A DNA stretch of 64,000 bases from Lumbricus terrestris (Eukaryota > Annelida > Clitellata > Crassiclitellata > Lumbricidae), in assembly GCA_949752735.1 (NCBI GenBank), contig OX457041.1, forward strand, positions 29,228,900 through 29,292,899. The letters run 5' to 3'. The notes under the pieces are model-generated. The model was not told where the DNA came from. It saw only the letters and a list, made by a program, of their open reading frames with translations, and made no database searches. Shown here one piece after another: positions 22,489 through 35,084 of this stretch (its first letter is position 1; every line of letters begins with the position of its first letter). The translations under genes were made by a program, and so were the position numbers.

Positions 22489-25256
22489 TTTCTCTAAAAA
22501 TATAAAAATGATCGATATCAATATAGGTTCAAACTGCAACATTTTTCAAAACTTAACCCTGGCAACGAATTGAGAAAACTACTAGTGTAGGTTTGTTTCA
22601 TTTTGCAGCTTAATTGTCTTTGGGAATTAGGGCTAAAATAAGAACATCATAACCCAGAGAGAAATAAAGAGAAGTTAACAGCTGTCACAGTGAACTGTGT
22701 TTACAACAATTATGATAAATTTGAAGGCGCTAATGTGTATGATGCAGGGCACAAATTCTTCAAAAAACCTGTGGAATTCAGTTCCAAGCGCAAAGCGTGA
22801 GGAGAGATAGAAGACAAGTTTCAGGAAGGGGATGATGCAAATTAAATTCCAATTTTGCACAATGAATTGCAACTTGTAAGCAAACAACCAAGCAGTTACA
22901 AACAAAACACATTGGTAGCCTCTCGCTCTAGTGTCCCGAATTATATTTGACCATTCTAACTATTGTTTCTTCATTCATTAGTTTTAAAATGTGCTAAAAC
23001 ATACAATGTTATGCAACAAAAATTGTTTTAGAATTTTGAGTACCAGCTTCAGTTTCTTATTTATTCACTTTCTTCAGATAAATTTAGTCTCTCGTTAGTA
23101 CTCCATAATTACATTCTGGAACACGTATAATATCTATGGATAAATCTTCTGCAGCAAAAGATTAAGCTGCACTAGCATTTTCTTCCACGGCAGAAGACCT
23201 TCACGTGTGCATAAGTCAATGGTATTTGGCTTGAAAATTTGATTGTGCATGTTTCTTAAACCTCACACCCACTGTTCAAAACATGCTTAATATAGTCAAG
23301 TAGAAGAGTCGAAAATTTGTTGTGGCTCCGTGAGGGGCGCGGTTAGAGACAGATTAGGGGTCAACGCGGAAAATCCATAAAAGCCTGATTTCCAGAAAAA
23401 GTTTTATGATAGAAAACGGCCAAATCCCCGAAAATTTCCAATGTTAAGCTGAATACATGGGATATTAGACCTACTAAGTGCTGCTGAATGCTGATAGCAC
23501 AGTTTAACGTCTAAAAATCATTAAGTTTTGTGAAAATCAATTTCGGGGATCTGGCCAAAATTCGTTTCGAGCATTCGGGTTTCTGTCCGCATCCAGCGTC
23601 CTGAGGGTCAGTTACAGTCAAGGTTAGGGCCAGTACCGTACTTAGGAAATCTTTCGCCACATCAATAATTTCTTAATGCGTGGCGTGGTAGAACGCGCTG
23701 CGTGGTAGAATCTTCCGCCGCAGAAGCACAACGAGATAACCAAGCACACTATCAATTACATCAATTTGTGATACTTAATCGATATACAATGAGCAATAGT
23801 TGGAATGCTAAAATGATAGATTACCAACACATTAAGGCGTATTTTAGCTATTGATTAAGCCTCTCGAACAAATGTTTAAAAAGTAAAGCGCGCGCATACG
23901 TGGTATTCAAATTCCCCGGATCTTAGTTTAACCCATTTTGAACACCACGCATTTCTAAAAAAGTTGAAACATTTCTGATCCTGGGGCAAACATTTAGTTT
24001 TAGGTTTTTATTCTAAAACACGAACACCGGCATGTTTTTGTTTTCAAAAGTCACGTAAACAGCAGAAAATGTTTTGTATTATAGCGCAATTCTTGATTAG
24101 TGCTACGAGTTTCGAAACCGCGTAACAGGCAGTGGACTACAACAAAGGAATGTTTTGACGTCTTACTTTCTCATCCAATTTTTTCCGGAAAACTACTTTA
24201 AAAGTAAATTTTTATAATTATATAAAACTTACTGATAAACTAATTTATGTAATTCAAAAGCCTCTCGTGAAAATGCGCTAGAAAACTGAGAGAATCTGCA
24301 ACTTATGAAGCGTAATTATTCTAATTTATAAACCGGATATAATAGAAAGATCGGAAGTCTTGTCATGCGCAATTGCCTTGTTTTAGAATACTTTTGTTGC
24401 GCTCGATTTGAGCGCTTACACGATCGTAAATAAGTAAGTACGTAGACCTCGACTATTGCAGCCAAAAGCATGGGGCAAGAATTGAAATGTTTCACATTAT
24501 TGTTAATTCTGTCTGCTTTTCCGCTGAAATTTATATGATAAATTATGTTCTTAAAATTGCAAAAGCTTCCTTTACATAGAAACTTCACTCATTGTAGCTA
24601 TATTGTAGGCCTATAGTCATTCATTCATTCGAATTATATCCAATCATTATAGATCTTTAGGCTACTATATTCAGGAACACTACCGACCAAAACACACTGA
24701 AAGGACAATTTTAAGATTGCAATGAAACGTATCTGATCAAACCCTTGACATGAAAATTCTAGACCACGTACTTTAGACCTAACTCAAAAAGGCCGTGTAT
24801 TCATTCTTGGCTGTGTATTCATTCTATATATGTATATTCGTTTACTGACAACAAAAAACAATTAAGTCATACACCGCACATGGGTATACCTACACGAAGA
24901 GATATAGAAAATAATATAAAAAGTGTTGAAAATGTCGCGGTCATTCAGTTAGATAGGCATGATATAAAGATCAAACCGAGGGATGATTTTTCTTCACGTC
25001 AATCGGTATAAACTACGTGGGATGAAATTGTGGTTGTACAGGCAGCGAGAAATTGTGTGGTCGTTGACGATTGCAGCAGAGTCGAGTCCGTGAGGGGGGA
25101 TGCTTTAATCGTAGGACACGAGTGATTGTCGCAATTCTGACTGAACGAAAGAGGTCAGTCGGCCTTATAGCTCCCCTTTACCAACGCACTATAGCCAAAG
25201 ACCATAGAGTTTAAGGTCTTTGCTATAGCTGCTTGGCAGCGTCCTCATACAGGAAG
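22489..25256. other. Presumed 5' region of the zinc-finger gene, no further exon identified
   Basis: An acceptor lies just upstream of the ATG, so at least one 5' untranslated exon should lie here or further right. I could not place it. The ORFs at 22675-22905 and 24316-24588 have no family signature. TATA-like and AT-rich sequence is everywhere, so no promoter is called. Confidence 0.35.
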
Positions 25257-25264
25257 GCCTTTTC

Positions 25265-25443
25265 CAGGGCTTAAGGTGTGTCTGGACGATCATGGACGGC
25301 GTCCATGCACTTGTTTTAAAATCTGAACGCCGTCCAGCCACTTATTGGCTAGCACAGACTGGAATAAGGTAAGGGGCGTCCAGGCACTTCTTTTGGAGAG
25401 GTAAGGGGCGTCCAGGCATTTATTTTCCACACTTTAGGCACTG
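25265..25443. mobile_element. 179-bp MITE (same family as 15946-16091)
   Basis: Ends are CAGGGCTTAAGGTGTGTC and CCACACTTTAGGCACTG. The flanks GCCTTTTC (25257-25264) and GCCTTTAC (25444-25451) match at 7 of 8 bases. The 179-bp copy is longer because a GTAAGGGGCGTCCAGGCA unit is duplicated. Interior words such as GGACGGCGTCCATGCACTT are shared with the 15946 copy. Confidence 0.85.
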
Positions 25444-25451
25444 GCCTTTAC

Positions 25452-27744
25452 CCATTTGCCGTGAACGACGCGACAATCGATCGCTCCATTCTGTGTCTGT
25501 CTTCGGCCGTAGTGAGCTGCAGGTACCACGCTGGCGATGCATAGGCCTACATGAGGCGAGCCACAGTCTATAGTAGCATCATACATGTATAGTAGCTGTC
25601 GACGGAACTCCCGGAAATCCGTTGGTTGGTTCCATGTGTAGGCCTATACGTGTGCATGAACCTGCCATGCAATTAGGCTATAGAGATATAATATAATATA
25701 TAGTGTCTCTTTCAGCTTGTGCGTTATTAGCCTATATGCTAGCTGCTGTAGGCCTATTTATTCGGGAAAATTATATTCACCATAATTATTATAAGCCAGC
25801 GTATACATACTATAGTGAGCTCTGCAGGTAGTGAGCCCCCCACCACGCTGGCGATGATTAGATATCTCAAGAGGCGCTATAGGCTATCGTAGGCCTAAAT
25901 TCACATACTGGAAAACTTCTGTTTCCTCCCCTTGAATCCTCGATCCGCCTCCGTCCGCTCCACTCCGGTGACAGTCCGGTCCCACACAGCCCCCATATCC
26001 CTCTGAAATGACCCACGTGTAGCCTACATAATTATATAGACTAGGCCCTGCGCTGCCTGGGAAATTTTGGTTCTTGACCTTCCCATCCAGCTTTCAACTG
26101 TCTCTGCGGGGCGGGTGGAGGCTGCATGGGTGCATGGGGCAGGGTATCTGAGGTTTGAGATGAGCTTATAGGCCTATAGCTATAGGTACGAACGCCATAA
26201 TCGTCATTGCCCGGCAAATATGGATTCACTCAGCAAATTCTGGTTCACAACGCCCCGTCTCACCCTATATACATAGGCGCAACCACCCTATGGGACCCCG
26301 TTATCCAATTTTTTGCGTTCAATAAAGTAATACTTACTTACTTACTTGAAGGAATTTTCGTTATATGGGTTAGTTCGAAATTCTGTGTTTCTTTTCCATA
26401 TAAATTGCGTAATTGCCATTTTAGTCTTCTTAAGTATGATAACAAGCGTATTTTTACGGTTATAGCCAGGTTTGAGAGGCGTTCGAGGTAGCATACCGTT
26501 GATTCATAGATTCTTATTCATCAAACTTGCCCAACAATTGCGTCGGCTCTGTTTTAACATTGGGACGTCTCCCTCTCCAGTCTCCATTCTTATCTAGGAG
26601 AAAACGAAAGCGAGTGGCGGTAGGCCTTGGCAATGACCCACTGGAGATCCCAGATGATAGCATGATTGTATGCGCTAATATGTATTTAATTATGTCATGA
26701 CATTGTGTTGCAACGGACATTGCAAGACTTGTGCATGTGGGTGCTGCAATTCTATAAAAGTAATTATAGGTGACCGAAAAACCGACAGTTCGGTTACTCA
26801 AAATACGTCGATGCTAACAAACTATAGTTCGTAGTCGTTACAAAATTGTTTACAATCATTGGTCGTTGCACGTGAGTCAACGTTGGTATTGTCGGCAGTG
26901 TTTATTTGGATAAACAGATTCCGAGAAATTCAGGTATTGTAATTGTTGTATTGCTAGGAAAACAAAGTTTGGCCTTGCTCAAGAGTTGCTAGATTTAGGT
27001 AAACTTAATTCTGAAAATTTGCAAATTGGACTAAATTTTTAGATAGCCATATCCTATTTGTGCCTTTTTTGCAAGCTGTAGGAGTGATACAATTTCCAAC
27101 ACCAAAATGCAAAATCGGGTGGCACAATTCGCACAAATATGATATATTGATTCCTAGCTCCAAGATTTATCATCTTTGTTATCATCCCGGTAGAGTGCGA
27201 GAGGTAGCGAGTTTGAGCCGTTAGGCGGATTTGCTTTGTAGGCTGCTATTAGCACCATATATTGCAGAGCCCTGTCTGCTCAGTTGGTATAGTTAAGATT
27301 TATGTATTGTGTGATCTCCGTTCTTGTGAATTGTTTAAACTGCATAATTGTACACTGTAACCGGTTGCGGTCTGTCAACTGGATTGTTGAATAAAGAGAA
27401 AATTATTATTATATGACTTGGATGATGAGGATACCATGGGGAGGAGTAAGAGTTCTTGAGAGCATCAAGTGCATAACTGAGTTTATGGCCCGATGATAAA
27501 TTGCAGGAATAATGATTGTTAGGATAAGACCTGTCTAACCATTTGTAAAGAATCTCTAAGCTTTCTTTTTCTTTAGGATTAACCATCTGTTTGCCTTCCT
27601 TAGACTCATGCATTTCTTATTGTGTTACTGCAGTTGTTTTAACTGGTTTACCATGGAAACCCTTAGGTATCTTGGGCGTCAACCAGAGGTTATGCCATTG
27701 CTCGGTATAAGTTTAAGTTAACGCTAACTGAATTGACAAAAGGA
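25452..27744. other. Gene-free stretch between the zinc-finger and F-box genes
   Basis: 25440-26120 is richer in GC and CpG than its surroundings and lies between the two head-to-head genes, so it may hold promoter sequence; this is inference. At 26272 a lone CATAGGCGCAACCACCC end of the MITE family seen at 7872 is followed by GGACCCCG. Nothing else is supported. The first, non-coding exon of the F-box gene must lie in or left of the LINE fragment. Confidence 0.3.
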
Positions 27745-28130
27745 TGAGCAATAATAATAATAATAATAATGACGACAATTTCTATGGCGCTATAACACAG
27801 CACATGCCGTTACAAGGGCGCCTCTACAAACACAATCAGTCAGATGTACGCCTTAGAAAAAAGATATGTCTTGAGTCGAGTTTTGAAAGTTTCAACTGAG
27901 TTGGCCGAACGAACAGAGGTAGGCAGACTGTTCCAGCAGCGGGGACCAGCAGTTGAAAAACACGCTCCCCGAAGCGTGTCCTTGTCCTCCGCACATACAG
28001 ATCTCCTTTCACACTTGATCTCAGCCCAAGTCCAGCACCTGACGAAGCCGTCTGCATGCAATATGATTTGAGGTAGTCCGGTGCAAGGCCATGTAGTGAG
28101 CAATAAGTAGAATTGTTGCAGCTTTCAGTC
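27745..28130 (-). mobile_element. 5'-truncated CR1-like LINE
   Basis: On the - strand two overlapping frames carry the C-terminal CR1-type RT ending. GLAPDYLKSY and RRTRTRFGERVFQ are in one frame; CWNSLPTSVRSANSVETFK and TRLKTYLFSKAYI are in the other. A frameshift near 27960 therefore separates them. The copy ends in a (TTA)n tail, seen as (AAT)n at about 27749-27770 on the + strand. It lies just upstream of the first coding exon of the F-box gene. Confidence 0.75.
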
Positions 28131-28248
28131 ATTCTTCTCTGAAGACATAATTCTATGTTAAAGATAATTAGCATTGCTGTGCATATGCACTGTTTCATTT
28201 TTTATGTTCCTCTGTCTGTTTGACCAATTGATGTGTGTTCTAGGATTC

Positions 28249-28651
28249 ATGGGTAATAGATCTTCTAAGAAGAGAATTCCAGAAATGACAGGAAAACCAG
28301 TTGACACATCAGTATCTTTGCCATGTCCACCGACATGCTTTCTTAGATCACTCTCATATGATGTTGATCGTTGCAGTCCATTGCATAGTCTGCCAGAGGA
28401 AATGTTCTTTAAGATTCTTCGTTCTGTGCCGCCAATGGACCTGATTTGCAATGGTCGTCTTGTCTGCAAATACTGGCTCGTTGTAATTGATGGCGATGCA
28501 TTGTGGCGCACATTGTGCAAAGAGGAAAAGGTTCCTTTTCCAGAGTTGAAGGCTGAAGATGAGGCAGACTGTGCTTTCACGCTTGACTACAGGTGTATCT
28601 ATCTGAAAAGACCTTTCCACAGAAACCTTGTCAAAAACTGGAATGCTGCAG
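28249..28651 (+). CDS. FBXO27-like: F-box/FBA protein, FBXO27-like, coding exon 1 (F-box)
   Basis: First coding exon of a five-exon gene joining 28249-28651, 34280-34384, 36692-36818, 39821-39953 and 41759-41935 (945 nt, 314 aa). Exon phases fit at every junction. The acceptor TGTGTTCTAG ends at 28243 and the ATG follows 5 bases later, so an upstream non-coding exon exists. Residues 47-91 are an F-box (LHSLPEEMFFKIL, then CKYWLVVIDGDALWRTLC) that should bind Skp1 in an SCF ubiquitin ligase. From about residue 124 the FBA domain begins (RPFHRNLVKN). The family (FBXO2/6/17/27/44) recognises glycoproteins. The N-terminus MGNRSSKK fits an N-myristoylation signal, as recalled for FBXO27 and FBXO17 (MGA...S). 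The exon ends at the donor GCAG|GTTTGT in phase 1. Length agrees with the vertebrate family (about 280-300 aa). Confidence 0.88.
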
Positions 28652-30314
28652 GTTTGTGCAAGTTTACATTCTAGAAACCTTAACCTTATAGAACTTTAGT
28701 GCTGCAGTAACATTTCCTATCTTAACCCAACAATGAATTACTTGTGCACTTCTTTCTTTCAGAACAATGCAGTGCTTTTATACTTTCACTGTCTCGCTTT
28801 AGTTTGTATATAGCAGTAAGATATATTGCACTGGATCGATTGTGTCCGGCTGTTTTCTAAATTAGTTCTTAAACGTTTCATCAGTCAGTTGGCTATTTAT
28901 TTTTTGCTTTCCTTAATTGCAGAGAAACATTATTCTTTGTCATCATTGCATGTCGTATTGTTTTATATATGTAAATTTGCCTTGCTACATGGTTATAAGA
29001 TTAAATGCTGTCATTGATGGTACCATAAATCCTATCTGAACTCGTAAGTAGGACTATGATGAAATTTCCTGCATTGTAGTTTGTACCTTTTGAACATTTG
29101 ACCTTTCGCATTCACTGAATGTCTCCAACCCTCTCCCATGAACTCCATGCACAGATATACTTAGCTCATCTGATCATCTAATTGACCGGATTGAAGACAA
29201 TGCACTCAGTCAAGATTTTGTGTATCCAATATCAGGATGTAATTAACCCGCTTGTAATGGACCAGGATGTTGATCAGAACATTAATTCATTTAACAATTC
29301 CTACTCCTATAAAAGTAGCCCTTGTAAAGACCTATGTTGGTTAAACCAGTCTGTCCTAAAATTGCCATATTTTTAGCATCGCTTATTTAAATTGTCACGG
29401 TGTGATAAATAAGTATCAGAGATCAAATTCTTATTGATCGAAACCAGCACTGACATTTTAGCTCTTGTGGAAACTTCGCTATAACATGACTTAGACAGCT
29501 TGATTAATGTTCCAGGCAACTCCTTTGTTCATAAACCCAAAAGTGGGAGGTGAAGTCAAGTCCCTAGTTAATTCTAAGCATACATAGCAAACTACTACAC
29601 TGCATCTTTTTATAACTACTTCAAGAACAGGATCTTCTGTCTTTACCATTTTACTAGGGCTGCATAAAATTGCAATACTGACTTATGGTAGCCAGAATTA
29701 ATCATGGAAGATTCTTTTTAAATGTCAGGGTCTAATGGTTTGTAATTGCCTGCCCTCTTATATTGTCCCTAACCAATTACCGGTAGTCATTTTTAACGCC
29801 CTGAGACTTTACTTGATCAGCCCCATTGATGAGTGAGGTATATAGGCCCTAATTATAAGCTCAACCATTTCACCAACTATTCAGCTTGTTGTGCTTCTTT
29901 ATCTAGTGTACTGGGCACACAGATAATTCTTGTTTTTTCGTAATGATTTTGTTATTGTGTTAATTGCAACTATATGTTGTTTATAAGTTAAGGTTTTTCT
30001 TTTTCGGTCTTTTCTCTTAGTTAATTCTATGAAGATATGACATGTATTTGTTAACCTTCTGCTAACGATCACCTTGGGGAATACCGGATAGAGAGACTAG
30101 TCCCTTTGGGGTCTCATATTAGGAGCACATCCGTGATTGTGTTATTTCTTGAAATTTTTATGTTCACTGATGTTTGACAGCAATGTTTGTCTTTGCGAGT
30201 AACCAGTCATCTCATATTGATGTTGGTTGTCACCCTTGATAATCAGTTTTTTTTATTTGATTTCATTTTGATTCGAATTTAAGGGATATTTCTCAATGAA
30301 AACTTGTGTATTAG
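28652..30314. other. Intron 1, first part, no feature recognised
   Basis: AT-rich intronic sequence. Short ORFs on the + strand show no family signature, and no bounded repeat was seen. Confidence 0.35.
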
Positions 30315-30317
30315 TAA

Positions 30318-31227
30318 GGGGTCATTGCATAATTACGTAATGCCGAAAATGGCCGTTTTTGACCCACCCACCCACCCTGTAACGCTTCGTAACGTTTCCC
30401 TTGACCCACCCACCCACCCACCCTTCCCAGCGTTACGTAACGATTGCTACGAAAAATCAGTTGAGATTTAGGTCTATTATTGATTTGTGAGCGCCTAATT
30501 AGGCCTATAATTCATATTTTCATAGCGAATTTTATATAGTATATTAACGTAGGCCTACATGTGAATTAGGCCTATTATTTGACAGTAGACTAGGCATAAA
30601 ATATACACAATGCGTTATATGCGACAGTCATGCGTGAACTGCAATTTTCTTAAATTTTACCACAAGAATAAAAATTTTCACTGCTGAAAAGTTTCATGGA
30701 CTAAATGGCTCATTAGCAATTAATCAAAATTAAGATGAGCTATCTATTTCCTTAGTCTGGGAACTTCGATAATTATTAATAGAAATATTGCCGAGTTTTG
30801 TTGAGCATTAATTTTAAATGTTTGAGATCGTGTCCACTAAGTAAAACATTAGGCCTACGCCGCCTACCACGTTGTTCCGTGGTAAAACTATCAAAACAAT
30901 TCGAAAAGCGGTTTCCTGTTGTCACAAACGGGAGAACAGAACTGACCTGGCATGTACCGTATACCGGGAGTCTACTGCCGGATCTTATTCAGATAGGCCC
31001 CTATATAGACCTACTTCGGTTATGTTTTGAATCAATGTCACGAAATTTTTAACTTCAATTACATAATGCCTGAAGTGTCATTCGATGGAAGTTTAATATT
31101 GATTGATAATTTTTTCAAGGCGTTACGTAACGCTCAGCTACCCCCACCCACCCACGTAACGTTTCGTAACGTTTTCAATGACCCCACCCACCCACCCTCG
31201 AGCGTTACGTAATTATGCAATGACCCC
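30318..31227. mobile_element. 910-bp non-autonomous Harbinger-like element
   Basis: TIRs are GGGGTCATTGCATAATTACG on the left and its exact reverse complement on the right. They are flanked by TAA at 30315-30317 and 31228-31230. A 3-bp TAA/TTA duplication with GG-initial TIRs is typical of PIF/Harbinger. Subterminal sequence at both ends carries GTAACG(C/T)TTCGTAACG and CCCACCCACCCA motifs. No transposase or Myb-like ORF was recognised. It sits in intron 1 of the F-box gene. Confidence 0.85.
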
Positions 31228-31370
31228 TAAGGAAGTTAATGCACGGAAGGGCACAAAGCTTTGTATTTCTTATTTTCATATATTTAGAAGAAATGTATAG
31301 CTGAGCAATATTGTAAGTTCCAAGGACTCATGTAATGATGTGGCTGATAATTATTCATCATAATCGTCAT

Positions 31371-33445
31371 TAGGGTGGTCCTTATTTTTAAAAGTTTGAT
31401 TTTATTACGGGGCACCCTCTAAGTTGGTTTCTATTGATGAGAAAAAAATTGAGAAAATTTTTGGAAAGAATCTGAAAACATTTAGGGGTCGCTACCAGAG
31501 GTTAAAGTTCAAGGTTAGAATTAATTTGGGCCTTGTTGTCCACTATGCGCAATTTCCATTAATATGCTTTCCAACCATGTTAATCGCTATGATAGAATTT
31601 GATAGACAACTATACTCACATATTTATTAACATCTCCGACATCATGATTGCCACCTACTTACTTTATTGACATTATTTTATAATGCATTCACAGCCATTG
31701 CATCTTTTGGCGGCAATTTCACTTCATTTTGGTTTTTTCGTGTGTATTGCATAATTTCGCTATTGTCAAAGAGAACACAAAGTTGGCAATAGACCTAAGT
31801 CTTGACAATGCCACGGTGAAAGTGAGTAAAAGAAATGCAACACTTGTAGACCTACTTTCTTTCGCACTACAATATCTTGGCAATGATCCCGCAGAGTTCA
31901 ATCTCTATTGTTTTTCAATGCTTAAGGAGTGAATAAAGAATCGTCAAAAAATTTATGAAAACTTGAAAGCTGAATGCCAACCAGGAGTTCCTCTAATAAT
32001 TCACTGGGATTGAAAGTTGTTGGAAGACATCTGCAGACTGCGGTAAAGAAATCGTAGACCGTCTTCATGTCCTCGTTTCTAGAGTGTTGACCAGATCCTC
32101 GGTTTACAGAAGTTATCATCGGGACAAGAAAATAGTCAGTGTCTGCAGTGTATGAAGCGGTTGTGACTTGGGGCATTACTGACCAAATCAAATTTATGTG
32201 CTTTGACACCACATCAGTGAACAGTGGACTTAGAAATGGTGCCTGCATCCTGTTGAAACAGAAGCTGGACAAGGATTTGTTGTAGAGTGCATGTCGCTAT
32301 CACATATGCCCAAATTAAGTTGGAAGCAGTGGTTATGTTTTCTCTTGGTTCACCGAAGGGCAAGGACATAATGATTTTTCCGCTGGACAGAGCGAGGTTG
32401 AACGGCAAGAGCATTTACAGTGTTAAGATATGAATGTTCAAGAAATAATTCAAGTCAACAAGAAGAGAATAAAGGTATGGCTGACATCTGCCTGCTATAC
32501 GTCAAAGTCTGATTTCAAGCACCGTATGCACGATCTATACTTCTCAACTTGACCTGTTACAGTAGAGAGCAGATTTTTAAGGACATTGACAAAATACAGG
32601 GATATAAAATAGTGCAGTTGCAGACGTTGCAATGAAGAAATGTTTAGATGACCTTTGGTATCTTTCAGAGGAATTGGTGACTTTTGCATTCTTTGATTTA
32701 TGGGGTTTCCATTTATACCAAGCGCCAAATGATTACTACTCTGGACAAAACTTGGATCGAACATCCACTTCAAAGAAAAACCTTGGAACCTGCTGTAATA
32801 AGCTCAATGCAACTGGAAGATTTTGTCATGGAAAACACGAGATTTTTCAAGTTTTCTCCAATAAGACGCTGATATAAGACATGGTCAAACGACACGAGAA
32901 CTTCAAGTTAGATTAGGCCACTGCGAGCTCAGTGAAAGTTGTGAATGACATTACAAAGCGTGGAGTGACACTCATGAACATTGTATAACAAGCTTCAAAC
33001 AAATAATGAGGATCAGATGCAGAGTCTGCTATATTGATTGTGAAGAAATATACTATGCCTATCGTCGCAAAAGACTGATGCAATAATGGAAACATTAACT
33101 GGAAAACATTTTTGTGTCCATGTATGCGTTTTGTCCAAAATAGTAAACCAGTCCACAGGCCACTAGTAGTCCACCTCCAGCACGGTCCATTGCCCACCAG
33201 AATTTATTTAAATTTGTGCATTCAACCATACATGTACACTAGTAATACCGTAGTATACAATATTCCATGTTTCGCCTGTGTCTTTACATTGATATATGTT
33301 ACGTTCGGTAGCGACCCCTAAAACTCAAAAAAATCAGCCAAAATTTTCAGTGTTAATATTTTTTAACCTAAAGGTATAAGTCAGGAGGGTGCCCCGTTTA
33401 AAATTCTCCAAAAAATATTTTTACATGGAGCTAAGGACCACACTA
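31371..33445. mobile_element. 2.08-kb hAT-like element, no intact transposase
   Basis: The left end TAGGGTGGTCCTTA and right end TAAGGACCACACTA are inverted repeats. They are flanked by perfect 8-bp duplications ATCGTCAT at 31363-31370 and 33446-33453. TAGGG ends and an 8-bp duplication fit hAT. Subterminal inverted words GGGGCACCCTC and AGGGTGCCCC, and TAGGGGTCGCTACC and GGTAGCGACCCCTA, extend the pairing. Short frames inside (31922-32272 -, 32495-32773 -, 32632-32877 +) have no recognised domain; they may be decayed coding sequence. It lies in intron 1 of the F-box gene. Confidence 0.85.
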
Positions 33446-33453
33446 ATCGTCAT

Positions 33454-34279
33454 GCACCTTAGGAGTCTGATGCCGTTCTCACTAATTTTCTCCACTCCTG
33501 CCTCTCTATCAGGATGTGTGTGTGTGTCAGTTCTTGTAGCTATGTTCTCACCATTCAGTTATGGTATATATCGTCCACATGTGTTCTAAATGAGGTGTCT
33601 TATTTTTTTTGTACCGTCCATCATTGCTAACACAAGTATTTTCATTTTACTGTCATTTCTCATTATGCATATATGTGTCCAAATAGACCCAACTTCCTTT
33701 CAATTATCTTCTGCATTAAGGTCTCCGTAAAGTCTATCCTGCACAGTTCTAAATTGATCACCGTTTGCATATATATAATTATATATCCAATTATCAGGAT
33801 CTTCTTATAGCATTTTCTCTCGAAGACCATTTCTACTCCTCTCTGCATCCATTATTACCCATGCCTCGCATCCATACATCCAAGTCACTGTTCACTGCCA
33901 TAATTGTATCATGTTTGTTTGCTGTTTTGCTTCAGGAAAAATAAATAAATAAAAGTTGTATGTTACGTTGCAGCCCAGATATGTGAACTGCTCAACATTT
34001 TCCAGCTGGATATCATCTTTTATAGGTGTTTCTACCAAGCACTATTGCCTTTGTTTTGTCGAAGTTCATGTTGAGGCTATATCTTTTCCTCTTTGTTTAA
34101 CTTCTGCACCAGGTCCATTTGTGTTCTAATTTCTGTTCATTTTCCATGATCAGATCGATGTCGTTTGGTGAAGCATTGGTTGTTGATATGGTGATATCGA
34201 ATTTGTTTCAATCTGAATGTTTTTGCTGTGAATATTGTAGTAGAATTCTAAGAATCTGTGTTTTTGACATTCTTTTCAG
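33454..34279. other. Intron 1, last part
   Basis: AT-rich intronic sequence with no feature beyond the polypyrimidine tract TTCTTTTCAG that ends at 34279. Confidence 0.4.
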
Positions 34280-34384
34280 ATGGCTTCAACAACTGGAAAA
34301 TAATGGAAGATGGTGGTAATCGTTTTAAAGTTGAATCGAACGATTGTTGTTACTCTGACCCCATCAGCAGCATTGGTGTACCAG
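34280..34384 (+). CDS. FBXO27-like: F-box/FBA gene, coding exon 2 (start of FBA domain)
   Basis: The acceptor TTCTTTTCAG ends at 34279. Read in phase 1 the exon gives GFNNWKIMEDGGNRFKVE, which aligns with the family segment G..G...W.V.HGG.GW.VE at the start of the FBA beta sandwich. Two phase-compatible ends exist. A GC donor, CCAG|GCAAGG, ends the exon at 34384. A weaker GT donor, CATTG|GTGTAC, would end it at 34375 and drop three residues. I prefer 34384 because the GC site fits the strict GC-AG consensus and keeps a VP motif before the conserved CxVTSF segment. The recognition Trp of GGDGW is replaced here by Phe (GGNRF). Confidence 0.78.
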
Positions 34385-35084
34385 GCAAGGGAAATATCTT
34401 CATATGAACACAAACTGTGTCTTTATTTTAGCCAGAATTTGAGATGATCTTCAAGAGTTGAGAAGTAAATTAAGTTTCTTGAACGGATTTTCCTTGATGC
34501 AGAACTTTTACTAATATTGCTTGTTGTTAGTTATGCTCTAGTTTCTTCTTTGTTATTTGGAGATGATTTTTTTCCAGTTATTCTACTCAAAATGTATGCT
34601 TTTTGTATTTTTTACAAAATACTTAATTTATAAATTAAGCATGAATGCCCACACATTGATTTAAAATAATTTAAATAGGTTATTCTGACATTTGGTTTGC
34701 TTTCTTGGTGGCTGATTCAAAACAGCCATTGTACACTGTTCAGAGTATAAAAAAATATAATCATCGGCTATGCAGCATGACATTCATTAATTGCAACACA
34801 TAGCCAGTTAAGTTAATAGTAGTAGTTATGGTAAAGCCCTCATCTATATATAAGGCATATTAAAGAAAACTCGTCAGATATGCTCTCAACTTGGCTAAAA
34901 AGTCCACAATTGAATAGAATGGTCGTCAACGGCTTCTGAAATTAGATGTCCATTGACCTACAGAATGGAAATCGTGCATAATGCACATGGAATATAATTG
35001 TGGAGTGAAATGAACCAGTTCAAAAAAGAAGTTATAAAGAATATTGTGAAGCAATTAGACAACAATTAGAGCATTTTTTATAAA
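34385..35084. other. Intron 2, first part
   Basis: AT-rich intronic sequence. No gene or bounded repeat seen. Confidence 0.35.

Noticed and set aside
27182..27320. tRNA-like SINE (CTGCTCAGTTGGTATAG)
   Set aside because: An A-box-like word is present but no B box follows at the right distance.
31922..32272. Intact transposase inside the 2.1-kb hAT-like element
   Set aside because: The short - strand frames carry no DDE or hAT dimerisation signature that I can recognise.
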